Part shown: positions 1 to 7,164 of the stretch, in pieces | Layout: the number at the start of each line of letters is the position of its first letter | Position numbering within the stretch: position 1 is the stretch's first letter | DNA from: CAYJBH01 sp964370765 | Lineage (GTDB): Bacteria; Bacillota; Clostridia; Oscillospirales; Ruminococcaceae | Assembly (NCBI GenBank): GCA_964370765.1 | Contig: CAYJKW010000025.1 | Span: 1 to 25,702, forward strand | Reading direction: 5' to 3' | Length of the DNA: 25,702 nt | Translations under genes and position numbers: made by a program | Notes under the pieces: model-generated | Database searches by the model: none | What the model saw: only the letters and a program-made list of their open reading frames with translations | Told to the model about the DNA's origin: nothing

Positions 1-23
1 GCAATCTCCTTGATGGTTACCAT
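1..23 (-). CDS. LacI-family transcriptional repressor, N-terminal fragment (cut by window edge)
   Basis: Only the first eight codons lie in the window and they read MVTIKEIA. This is the typical opening of LacI/GalR helix-turn-helix domains (xxTIKDIAxxAGVS). A strong ribosome site, GGAGG, sits 4-5 bases before the ATG at 23. A promoter and three symmetric operator-like sites lie upstream, which fits an autoregulated repressor. The effector domain is outside the window, so the sugar sensed is unknown. The family call rests on very few residues plus the operator context. Confidence 0.7.
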
Positions 24-35
24 AACTCCTCCATA

Positions 36-49
36 CTTTACCGTTAAAG
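36..49. promoter_or_regulatory. LacI-type operator O1, in the leader of the repressor gene
   Basis: CTTTACCGTTAAAG is an imperfect palindrome around a central CG step, one mismatch pair away from CTTTAACGTTAAAG. It lies 13 bases upstream of the repressor ATG. Two relatives occur at 125-138 and 254-267. A CG-centred palindrome is usual for LacI-family operators; autoregulation is inferred. Confidence 0.55.
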
Positions 50-124
50 GTTGAACATAATTTAATAATTAATAATAACATAGTTTATATATTGAAGTCA
101 ATGATGTAAGCTTTTTGAGATTTA

Positions 125-138
125 CTTTAACGTTGTAG
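125..138. promoter_or_regulatory. LacI-type operator O2, at the predicted transcription start
   Basis: CTTTAACGTTGTAG shares its first ten bases with the TTTAACGTT core of the site at 254-267. On the minus strand it lies directly downstream of the -10 at 143-148, where a bound repressor would block RNA polymerase. Confidence 0.5.
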
Positions 139-142
139 TTAA

Positions 143-171
143 ATGATAGCACTTTAACACATATTTGTCAA
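143..171 (-). promoter_or_regulatory. Promoter for the LacI-family gene
   Basis: On the minus strand, TTGACA (166-171) is separated by 17 bases from TATCAT (143-148), with a TGn extension before the -10. The -35 is a perfect consensus. It points to the repressor gene starting at 23 and gives a leader of about 110 bases containing operators O2 and O1. Confidence 0.65.
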
Positions 172-253
172 TAAATTATTGTAAATTTTACTATACTTAT
201 ATAAAAATGTTCAAAATATGTGCAATATGAACAATTGGGAGACTTTATATTCA

Positions 254-267
254 TTTTAACGTTAAAG
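254..267. promoter_or_regulatory. LacI-type operator O3, upstream of the promoter
   Basis: TTTTAACGTTAAAG contains the perfect 12-base palindrome TTTAACGTTAAA, the best copy of the three sites. It lies about 85 bases upstream of the repressor -35. Three spaced sites suggest DNA looping, which is inference. Confidence 0.55.
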
Positions 268-282
268 TAACAAATGTGATGT

Positions 283-336
283 AAGAGGCGTAATAAATAA
301 GCCTAGCAAGTGCAGCTTAGCCACTGCGCCTCTTTT
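283..336 (+). terminator. Nested inverted repeat followed by a short T run
   Basis: AAGAGGCG (283-290) pairs with CGCCTCTT (327-334), and inside the loop TAAGC (298-302) can pair with GCTTA (315-319). A TTTT run follows on the plus strand. It could end a small RNA reading rightwards from the operator region, but no plus-strand gene lies before it. The function is uncertain. Confidence 0.3.
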
Positions 337-547
337 AAATCTGTGTCTAGGGATGGTGTTTCGCTCTTTACGCCCGAAATTTCTAAGTTTATTGTATTGC
401 TGGCTATTATCATGAGCAGCAAAACCAATGCATATAGTTATAAAAATTTATTAAGATAGTTATGAGTTAGATAATTTAAACCATCACGTTGTAGATGGTA
501 GGGGATAACAGTCCGATTATGACTTATGAGGGGATGCGGATGCGGAT

Positions 548-566
548 GGAAATGATTCTCATTTTT
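548..566. promoter_or_regulatory. Fur-box-like palindrome
   Basis: GGAAATGATTCTCATTTTT matches the 19-base Fur consensus (GATAATGATWATCATTATC) at 14 positions and contains the dyad AAATGA-TTC-TCATTT. It lies just past the 3' end of the ferredoxin remnant and not in front of an obvious gene, so it may be the vestige of a lost iron-regulated promoter. Confidence 0.35.
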
Positions 567-581
567 ATATTGTAGATAAAT

Positions 582-1082
582 CTAAAGTGTTGGGCCTTTG
601 TATTGCGTTTTTGGTGTGCTTTTCAACAGGACAGTACAAGCTTTTGCAGGGCAGATAGTTAGACAACGGTAACACACGGTACAGTTGTTTTTTTGCACTA
701 CTTTACCTTCTATAATTTCTAAATTCATTGTCGGGCATCTTTTTGCACATAGCCCACACAATGTGCAATTGTTATAGACTTTGAATGAACTTTTTGCTTT
801 TTCTTCTACCGAGGGCCAAGACAGGTTTTGCATATACCCTAATAACTGACTGCCAAAACCCCATCCGCGCAATAAAAATTTTTTATTTTTTATATTGGTG
901 CAAATTGCATCAATTTTTTTATCTGCTGCTTTTATCTTTCGTAATCTTTCTTTATCGCCAATAATAAAAAATGCATTTGATATATTATTCGGCATATTAA
1001 CATGCTCTGCATATATAACGTTATTAATGTTATTTGGCATCAACCTTATAAATGCTTTTGCACCATCGCCTGAAAAAAGCAT
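582..1082 (-). pseudogene. EFR1-type flavodoxin/ferredoxin, 5'-truncated remnant
   Basis: The C-terminal half is a classic double [4Fe-4S] ferredoxin: one CxxCxxCxxxCP motif (NCTLCGLCAKRCP) and a second (NCTVCYRCLTICP). The preceding part carries the YAEHVNMPNN segment typical of EFR1 proteins. These usually have about 260 residues with an FMN-binding flavodoxin domain in front. Only 166 codons follow the first ATG. In-frame codons before that ATG still read V-C-T-Q then MLFSGDGA, which looks like family sequence, and an in-frame stop lies about 13 codons upstream. No ribosome site precedes the ATG. The flavodoxin P-loop region is therefore missing and this is probably a broken gene. A short functional ferredoxin is the alternative. 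Confidence 0.65.
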
Positions 1083-1385
1083 TTGAGTGCATACAATTCT
1101 CCGTGAGACTATGTTTTAAAATTATATTCTATAAAACAATATTTCAATGCTACAAAGTTATTATATCATCGTTTGGTTAAATAGCAATAAAAATGTGAGT
1201 CCTGTTTGTTATTTGCCAGCACGTAGGCTGTAATTGCTGTTTTAGCAACAGTATTATTAAGTGCATTAACTGGCAGGATGTATTTATAATTATCCTTGCG
1301 TATTTTGTAAAAAAATGATATAATATTAATGTATGTAGACTAAACCAGTTAATAATATATTTAACCTAAACTAAAGGTATGTAGT
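1083..1385. other. Intergenic stretch with a structured element and the GT4 promoter
   Basis: No supported gene. Between 1214 and 1275 there is a nested inverted repeat, TGCCAG (1214-1219) with CTGGCA (1270-1275), enclosing a hairpin TTGCT/AGCAA (1234-1248). The minus strand is open from about 1350 to the TGA at 1166 without a start codon and reads plausible protein (NTVAKTAITAYVLANNKQDS), so a gene remnant or a repeat element is possible. Confidence 0.4.
1296..1324 (+). promoter_or_regulatory. Promoter for the GT4 glycosyltransferase
   Basis: TTGCGT (1296-1301), a 17-base spacer and TATAAT (1319-1324) with an extended TGa immediately before the -10. The -35 is weak but the extended -10 compensates. 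The predicted leader is about 55 bases. Confidence 0.6.
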
Positions 1386-2537
1386 ATGAAAATAATAATC
1401 GTAAGGACTTCTCCGGATAAAGTCAAAAAAAACACATATAATTTACAAGAGATAGGACTTGCAAAGGCTTTAGTACGTCGTGGACACATTTGTGACGTAA
1501 TGTATTATACCGATGAAAAAAACTCTATAGAAAAGATAGAGTTTGACAATGGGTTAAGTCTAAATATTTTGTGGACTCATGGGTTTGGAGCGTTCTATGA
1601 AGGTTTTTTTCCATCACTTGTAAAAGTCGTTCATAATTATGATATTATTCATATTGGAGGCTATGTGGGGTTTACCTCTTGTTGGCTAAATAGGAAGTTT
1701 AAGGATAGATGTATTAACTACCAAGGACCATATTACTGTTCTGAGAATAAGGGCGACATTATGAAGGCTCGTATCTTTGATAGATTGCTGCTACCCTTTT
1801 CGAGAAAAAACAACATGATAGTTGCAACGAAAAGTGTGTTAGCTTCAGATTATATGAAATCAAAAGGGTTAGTTGATGTTACAACTGTCGGTGTAGGATT
1901 GGATGTATCAAACCTAATTAATGACGCAGAGGATGTAAGTAATCAAGAATTTATTAAGCAAATTAGCAACAAAACAAAAGATGAGAAATATCTTCTTTAT
2001 ATAGGTGCAGTTGAGGAACGGAGAAATACTATATTTTTAATAGAGTTACTTAAAAATATTAACTCTGATATGTCCGACGTTAAATTAATAATTGTTGGCA
2101 GAGGTAAGGATGACTACGTTAACCTATGTAAGCAAAAAATTCTTGACTTAAACTTGTCTGATAAAGTTATGTGGTGCGAGGCATTAGAACAGAAATACCT
2201 TAAAGCGGTTTATAATATCTGCGATGTTTTTCTTTTACCTACAAGATATGAAATTTTTGGAATGGTTCTACTGGAGGCGATGTTTTTTGGACTACCTACA
2301 TTTACTACATATAACGGTGGGTCTGCCACACTGATTAATAAGGACAACGGGTTTATAATAGATACTTTAGATGTTGACCTATGGAGTAGCGCTATCATGG
2401 GTGTCTTGAAATCACCCGAACAATATAATAAAATTTCCCAAAATGCAAAAAAGATCATTAGAGAAGAGTATACGTGGGAAGCTTTGGCCGAAAAATTTGA
2501 AAAGCTTTATCAAAAGCGTTTGTCACAAGGTAAATAG
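1386..2537 (+). CDS. Glycosyltransferase family 4 (GT-B fold, retaining)
   Basis: The 383-residue protein has the usual two-domain GT4 layout. The N-terminal acceptor domain opens with MKIIIVRTSPDK. The C-terminal nucleotide-sugar domain contains LLYIGAVEERRN, the KLIIVGRG strand and the E-x7-E motif E289-IFGMVLL-E297, which contacts the donor nucleotide and carries catalytic function in this family. It probably adds a hexose to a lipid-linked polysaccharide intermediate at the inner membrane face. Donor and acceptor cannot be predicted. AAAGG lies upstream of the ATG. It faces the polysaccharide operon on the other strand and shares a bidirectional terminator with it. It has no membrane segment. 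Confidence 0.88.
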   Translation: MKIIIVRTSPDKVKKNTYNLQEIGLAKALVRRGHICDVMYYTDEKNSIEKIEFDNGLSLNILWTHGFGAFYEGFFPSLVKVVHNYDIIHIGGYVGFTSCWLNRKFKDRCINYQGPYYCSENKGDIMKARIFDRLLLPFSRKNNMIVATKSVLASDYMKSKGLVDVTTVGVGLDVSNLINDAEDVSNQEFIKQISNKTKDEKYLLYIGAVEERRNTIFLIELLKNINSDMSDVKLIIVGRGKDDYVNLCKQKILDLNLSDKVMWCEALEQKYLKAVYNICDVFLLPTRYEIFGMVLLEAMFFGLPTFTTYNGGSATLINKDNGFIIDTLDVDLWSSAIMGVLKSPEQYNKISQNAKKIIREEYTWEALAEKFEKLYQKRLSQGK

Positions 2538-2581
2538 AAAATTAAAAGAGACTTTCATGAAGGAAAGTCTCTTTTAATTTT
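2538..2581. terminator. Bidirectional intrinsic terminator
   Basis: A perfect 19-bp stem (2538-2556 with 2563-2581) closes the 6-base loop ATGAAG. A-rich and T-rich arms give a U run in either direction, so it can end both the GT4 gene (+) and the polymerase operon (-), whose last stop is at 2599. Confidence 0.9.
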
Positions 2582-2598
2582 AATATCCACAATCAACA

Positions 2599-3774
2599 TT
2601 ACTCAACCTTATTTTTATCATAATACTGAGATATTGCAATTAAAATAATAGGGTATGCTAATGTTGCACAAAAATAAACATAATGCATATTAAAAAAGGC
2701 GTTAAAAAACCAAACCATAAATATCGACAAGATTACAACAATAGGTATTCTATATTTAGTAGTGAAAAACTTTTTATAACACATAAACATGGTAATAGTG
2801 TACTGCCCCATTCCACAATATCCAAAAGAGCAAATCAACTCGATAAAATCATTATGAGCCCAGTGATTAATTGTACGTGCCGAATACTCAATTCCTGAGC
2901 CAAATATTAAGTTTTGCAAGGGTTCTTCGCGCAAGGCTGTAAATAGATTTGCCCACAATAATGACCTGCTGTTAGTAATTCTAAACCAAAAGTCACCGTA
3001 ATTTGAATCATCTAATGTGTGTAAAATTTTATCACCGATTGGTGTTAAAAATATCACACCTAAAGTCAACATGCCAATAGGAATAATTGTTAGATAATAG
3101 ATTTTTTTCTTTCCGACAAACCAATACCACTGTATAGCAAATATACATATACCAAGCACCAAATATGTTCTGGATGACCCTGAAAAGAATGAGTATAGTG
3201 GAACAGCCGAGAAAATAATGTCCCATTTCCTTTCATAAATAGACATTGATATCATAGATAGTCCCATGATAAATATAGCAGCCGGGCCTAATCTAAATAT
3301 ACTACCAACATAAGAACCAAAGTATGACTCGCCGGCCTCTTTAATATAGTAAGAAGATGGCAAAAAAATCGAAACGCCAACAAGCAAGGTCCAAAATCGC
3401 ATTACCAGTAAAACTAAATCCTTGTAACGATGAAAAAAATCAATGATTTTATCCTTAAAATCAATTGCAAATAGAGAGTAGATGGTGAAAAAAGGGTAAT
3501 AAAACAGGAGGTTTAGGTTTGCCATCGGAAATTGAGTTTGATAGACTGCAAAAGCGAGGTTAACTATAAGTAGCATTACCCATATAATAGAGGCTCTAGA
3601 CAACCCCTGTTGAATAGTAGTGAAGCAATATATTACAAGTAGCAGACCAAACAAAACTTTATTTAGACTATCAAGTCCGGCTGTAACAGTGAATATCGGA
3701 AACAACATGGTGGTTATCATAAACATGTCAAAGTAGTTTGTTTGTTTCGGTATTCGTAATACTATTTCGTTCAT
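2599..3774 (-). CDS. Wzy/O-antigen-polymerase-like integral membrane protein
   Basis: A 391-residue, very hydrophobic protein with roughly ten membrane segments. Near the C-terminus it has the polymerase-type loop around GSGIEYSARTINHWAHNDFIEL, followed by GYCGMGQY. The pattern of a large loop with a HN(D)xx motif before the last helices is typical of Wzy-like polymerases, which join lipid-linked repeat units outside the membrane. Sequence in this family is poorly conserved, so the call rests on topology, this loop and operon position. It is the last gene of the minus-strand operon. No good ribosome site is visible before the ATG, so translation may be weak or coupled. Confidence 0.75.
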   Translation of the reverse strand: MNEIVLRIPKQTNYFDMFMITTMLFPIFTVTAGLDSLNKVLFGLLLVIYCFTTIQQGLSRASIIWVMLLIVNLAFAVYQTQFPMANLNLLFYYPFFTIYSLFAIDFKDKIIDFFHRYKDLVLLVMRFWTLLVGVSIFLPSSYYIKEAGESYFGSYVGSIFRLGPAAIFIMGLSMISMSIYERKWDIIFSAVPLYSFFSGSSRTYLVLGICIFAIQWYWFVGKKKIYYLTIIPIGMLTLGVIFLTPIGDKILHTLDDSNYGDFWFRITNSRSLLWANLFTALREEPLQNLIFGSGIEYSARTINHWAHNDFIELICSFGYCGMGQYTITMFMCYKKFFTTKYRIPIVVILSIFMVWFFNAFFNMHYVYFCATLAYPIILIAISQYYDKNKVE

Positions 3775-3830
3775 AGCAGTTAAATGTGCCTTTCTGCAAT
3801 TGTGATACTAATATGCATTTTAGTATGATC

Positions 3831-4667
3831 TTAAATGATTACATCTTCTAAACTTACTCTTTCAAAAACCTCTAACATTCCACCTCGGGTAGCATTATAG
3901 ATTTTTATTCCATTTTTTTCAGCATATTCTTTGGCAATTTTATAAGTTGTTGTCATCTTTTCATAATTTAAATATGCATTTTTATCAATATAACCACTTT
4001 CTACAAAATGATTTTTCTTGCCGGTTGTATAACTACAATCAGCACCAATAAGATATATTTCTTTAAATCCCATATATACAGCTATCTGAAGGAGTGAATA
4101 GGAAATAGTATAACCATCATAGACAACATCATAACAGTCATCACTAAAAATGCTACTGTACTTATTCATAGGACGAAAGTTTATATAATGAAATGCCTCG
4201 TTATAGGGGAAGTTGATGTAATTTTCTTTCATGTCAAGATCTTTACAGATTGTATGCGGCATAAACATTAGTGTTTTATCATCCTGATTAAAAACACAGT
4301 CCAACATTTTTTCAAAAACTAATTTATCTTGAATTCCATAAAAGTTTGGTCTCCAATCGGTTTTATCATAAATTCTTGCAATAGAATTCATTCCAAAAGT
4401 ATATTCGTTTTTTATCAACTCTATGTCTTCAATCGTTAGACTTGGTCCTGTGGCGATTATAAAACATCTCTTTCCCTCATGGCTCCCTTTTAAACCCTTT
4501 AATGCTGCAAATTTAGGATCAATATGCTCACTAAGTTGACGTTTTTTACGGTCGTTGCGAAAGGAAAGATATTCTGGGATTTGTACGGCACGTCTTCTTA
4601 GGTTCAAAACAATATGCAAAGGAGGACATTTTGTTTCAAGTTTTGTGACCCACATCGGTAAAGGCAT
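3831..4667 (-). CDS. DUF115 / MptE-like polysaccharide-locus protein
   Basis: A 278-residue soluble protein. The recognisable core is CFIIATGPSLTIEDIELIKN (about residues 68-87), followed by YTFGMNSIARIY and, near residue 200, a strand-helix unit ending in EIYLIGADCSY. This is the Rossmann-like fold of the DUF115 / 6-hydroxymethylpterin diphosphokinase MptE-like family. In bacteria such proteins are found in flagellin-glycosylation (Maf) and surface-polysaccharide loci, where a glycosyltransferase role is suspected; a pterin role is unlikely here. GGAG lies 9 bases before the ATG. It sits between the aldolase fusion (54-base gap) and the polymerase (56-base gap). Its core pattern is repeated in the C-terminal domain of the aldolase upstream. 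Confidence 0.72.
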   Translation of the reverse strand: MPLPMWVTKLETKCPPLHIVLNLRRRAVQIPEYLSFRNDRKKRQLSEHIDPKFAALKGLKGSHEGKRCFIIATGPSLTIEDIELIKNEYTFGMNSIARIYDKTDWRPNFYGIQDKLVFEKMLDCVFNQDDKTLMFMPHTICKDLDMKENYINFPYNEAFHYINFRPMNKYSSIFSDDCYDVVYDGYTISYSLLQIAVYMGFKEIYLIGADCSYTTGKKNHFVESGYIDKNAYLNYEKMTTTYKIAKEYAEKNGIKIYNATRGGMLEVFERVSLEDVII

Positions 4668-4721
4668 ATACAGTTGCTCCTATTATCTTTGAATTATAAT
4701 AAAGTAAAGGGTTAAGACCTA

Positions 4722-6302
4722 TTAAAGCTTAATATGTTTTTGCTCAGTTAAAAACTCGATAGAAACTTCATTTTGCAGCTGTTTAATTGCGCTGCTTAAA
4801 CCACTGTTCAGTGATTGTAATAAAGCATTTTTTGTGATAATTGCCAAGTCGTGAGATGCATAATTATCTTCGTAATTACTTGAGTAACCATCAAATCCTG
4901 CTAATACAATCTTTCCGATTCCCATGTTAATTAGAAATTTTATTGCCATCAATCCAGCATTATCCTTAACCGATTCTACCGAGGTTAATAGATCACTGTA
5001 TTTTGCCTTGTAGTATGCATTGTTTGTAGGTATATTTGATGTTACAATAAGTTTCTCTGCCTTGACAACAGACTCTAGTTCTCTGAATCTTCTCATATTG
5101 CTAACAAAAAGAATATCAAGGTCTAAATTAGAATAATCAAAATTAACACCCATAGTTATTACGTCAGACATCTTAGAAAATTCGATGATTTTATCTTTTT
5201 CTAGTTGGCTGCTTTTTCCCGGTGCAATTAATAAAGCAGTTTTGCCCTTTAAAGTTGAGTTAAGTTCTTGAACACGCTCGCTGTTTGCTACACCATGAGC
5301 CATATACTCGGTGTAGATTATTTCTATATATCCTTTATCAAATTCATATTTTTTATCAGTATCTAACATCATAAAAATATCATGCATTGCCTCTACTGTT
5401 AGAGTGTTTTTGCTATCTAGATATGAGGCATAATTTGGATGCGCGTTATGGTGTGCCGATAGATAATTGGGAAGTGAATATCCCCAGTAGTTTTCTTTGT
5501 AAAACGTATTTAATATCTGATCAATAACGCTTAGAAGTGGGCTTAAATGATAATCTTTCTTTATCTTTTCGTTTAAAAATTCTACAAATAGCTCTGTGTT
5601 TAAGTTTCCTGCACCTCTACCCATTCCGCTAATTGATGAGTCCAGTATCAAATTCCTGTTAGTTACTGCCTCTACTAGGCTTTGTGCGTTTGAATAAGCA
5701 AGTTGCATATTGTTGTGTGAATGAAATCCAATCCAAATATCTTCGTTTAGGTTATGCTCAACAAGATAAAAAAGTCTGATTAAGTCTTTTTGTTTCATCA
5801 TTCCAAAACTATCAACAATATAGAATGCATATGGGTTGATTTTATTTGATTCATAAATAAGAGACAAAAATTCCTCATCAGAATAACCAAGAGATACCAT
5901 TGGTTGAATAAAAACCTTATAGCCCTTTTCTGCAATTTCTTTACAAAACTTTAAGGCGTTAACAAGCTCTTTTTTATGAAACGCAACTCTTAAACCACCG
6001 ATAGAACTCCCGTCACATTCCGGCAGGTCCTCGACATTATATTCTCCGTAATTAACCATTGCAACAAAAAGTTTGTTACCCTTCTCCTTAGGGAGCACGG
6101 CGGATATTTGTTCAACCGTTGTAAATCGAGTTATGTTTTTGTCATATGTGACCTTGTTTGTTAAAAAGCCGCATTCTATGATTTCAACATTTGCATCAAC
6201 CAAGCACTTAATAATTTTTTGCGTATTGTCATAACCGAATTTCCATTCGTTACAATATCCGCCATCTCGTAATGTGCAGTCTAAAACTTGTATGTTATTC
6301 AT
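4722..6302 (-). CDS. DRE-TIM metallolyase (HMGL-like aldolase) fused to a DUF115-like domain
   Basis: 526 residues. Domain 1 (about 4-270) is an HMGL-like TIM barrel. It has the opening motif VLDCTLRDGGY (Arg12-Asp13), the strand YIVDSFG with D164, the metal-binding FHSHNN (H194, H196) and the loop GMGRGAGN (227-233). Relatives include 4-hydroxy-2-oxovalerate aldolases, which act on pyruvate-derived units with a divalent metal. The usual catalytic His after LRDG is Tyr16 here, as I recall for the polysaccharide-locus branch. Domain 2 (about 353-526) starts TALLIAPGKSS and ends near IVLAGFDGYS, matching the DUF115 pattern of the next gene. One base separates it from the preceding cytidylyltransferase, with GGAG 7 bases before the ATG. 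It may make or cleave a 2-oxo acid or sugar acid that is then CMP-activated; this is inference. Confidence 0.82.
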   Translation of the reverse strand: MNNIQVLDCTLRDGGYCNEWKFGYDNTQKIIKCLVDANVEIIECGFLTNKVTYDKNITRFTTVEQISAVLPKEKGNKLFVAMVNYGEYNVEDLPECDGSSIGGLRVAFHKKELVNALKFCKEIAEKGYKVFIQPMVSLGYSDEEFLSLIYESNKINPYAFYIVDSFGMMKQKDLIRLFYLVEHNLNEDIWIGFHSHNNMQLAYSNAQSLVEAVTNRNLILDSSISGMGRGAGNLNTELFVEFLNEKIKKDYHLSPLLSVIDQILNTFYKENYWGYSLPNYLSAHHNAHPNYASYLDSKNTLTVEAMHDIFMMLDTDKKYEFDKGYIEIIYTEYMAHGVANSERVQELNSTLKGKTALLIAPGKSSQLEKDKIIEFSKMSDVITMGVNFDYSNLDLDILFVSNMRRFRELESVVKAEKLIVTSNIPTNNAYYKAKYSDLLTSVESVKDNAGLMAIKFLINMGIGKIVLAGFDGYSSNYEDNYASHDLAIITKNALLQSLNSGLSSAIKQLQNEVSIEFLTEQKHIKL

Positions 6303-6303
6303 T

Positions 6304-6966
6304 TTATTTCTCCTGTTTTATCATCAAGTGATTAAATATAGCATCTGCTATTTCAAAGTCTTCTGCCTCGTCAATATCGATGCTCTCAATTTCACCAACT
6401 TCAACTATATATGGATTATCGCCTATGCGTCTGTTTAGTTTTTCCATGATCTCTGACCTGTAGATATAAAAACCACTTGATTCTTCGTAAAGTGGGGGAA
6501 GGTCTTGAGTTCGAGGTATATTGTTAAGTTCATAGTTAAAGGGCTCTCCGTCTTTCCATAGGAAATCTTGAAGTTTTTTAGCGGCAAAAGATGAGTCATA
6601 GACACCATCAAGAACAGCTTTCAGTCCTTTTTCTATGCTTTGAGCCTTAACAAATGGTGCTGTTGTATGAGTCATTACATATACATCGGCCGCAACATCC
6701 TTTCGGAAACTCTGTAAAACCTCATTCATTTTTGTGGTGTCTTGGTCGAGCGACTCAGACCTTTTAAGATATTTCACACCCTCAGGGATAAATTCTTTAA
6801 TATCAGGGTTACTACAGTACACATACACCTCGTCAATTTCTGCTACTTTGAGCAGTGTTGAAAGGATGTAGTAACACAATGGTTTTCCGTTTGTAAACCT
6901 CTTCGTGTTTTTTTGCGGTAGACGCTTGTTATTTAATTTCATCGGAACAACTGCGACAACTTTCAT
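6304..6966 (-). CDS. CMP-acylneuraminate/CMP-KDO-type cytidylyltransferase
   Basis: 220 residues. The start (VVAVVPMKLNNKRLPQKNTK, then FTNGKPL) matches the nucleotide-binding signature of NeuA/KdsB-like enzymes (PARxGSKxxPxKN and GKPL), with the glycine-serine replaced by LNN. Later segments also fit: VYVMTHTTAPF (thymine/cytosine pocket and substrate Thr), SGFYIYR and the acidic SIDIDEAEDFE, whose Asp residues bind Mg2+ in the family. The reaction would be CTP plus a sugar acid giving CMP-sugar acid plus pyrophosphate. It is the first gene of the operon, with its own promoter at 7051-7079. No sialic or legionaminic synthase (NeuB) lies nearby, so the acid activated is not predictable. Confidence 0.85.
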   Translation of the reverse strand: MKVVAVVPMKLNNKRLPQKNTKRFTNGKPLCYYILSTLLKVAEIDEVYVYCSNPDIKEFIPEGVKYLKRSESLDQDTTKMNEVLQSFRKDVAADVYVMTHTTAPFVKAQSIEKGLKAVLDGVYDSSFAAKKLQDFLWKDGEPFNYELNNIPRTQDLPPLYEESSGFYIYRSEIMEKLNRRIGDNPYIVEVGEIESIDIDEAEDFEIADAIFNHLMIKQEK

Positions 6967-7050
6967 ATAAACCTGACCTTCAAAAATGTTATAAATTTAG
7001 TGTATTAACTGCACTGTATTGTATAGTTAGCAGTCAAATCCTTATTATTA

Positions 7051-7079
7051 ATTATATCAGACTTACATTTTTTATGCAA
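7051..7079 (-). promoter_or_regulatory. Promoter of the cytidylyltransferase-aldolase-DUF115-polymerase operon
   Basis: On the minus strand TTGCAT (7074-7079), a 17-base spacer and TATAAT (7051-7056), with TGa just before the -10. It lies between the terminator of the upstream gene and the start at 6966, giving a leader of about 80 bases. Confidence 0.75.
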
Positions 7080-7100
7080 GGACTTTTGACGGTGAACAAC

Positions 7101-7142
7101 AAAAAAGCGAGAAATCTTTTTGTTGAAAAAGTTCTCTCGCTT
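7101..7142 (-). terminator. Intrinsic terminator of the NTP_transf_5 gene
   Basis: Stem arms 7105-7121 and 7126-7142 (15 of 17 pairs) close the loop GTTG. On the minus strand the stem runs into six T. It sits just after the stop at 7165 and before the next promoter, so the upstream gene and the operon are separate units. Confidence 0.8.
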
Positions 7143-7164
7143 CTAGCAGCTATTTGAGTACACC

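Larger units (their letters stand above)
268..581. other. Intergenic stretch without a supported gene
   Basis: No convincing coding region was found. It holds a nested inverted repeat at 283-334, a triple GGATGC-type hexamer at 532-549 and a Fur-box-like sequence at 548-566. A 36-codon minus-strand reading frame (303-413) has no ribosome site and was not accepted. Confidence 0.5.

Noticed and set aside
303..413. A 36-codon minus-strand ORF (MIIASNTINLEISGVK...)
   Set aside because: It has no ribosome site, no recognisable family and overlaps a structured inverted repeat. Nothing beyond an open frame supports it.
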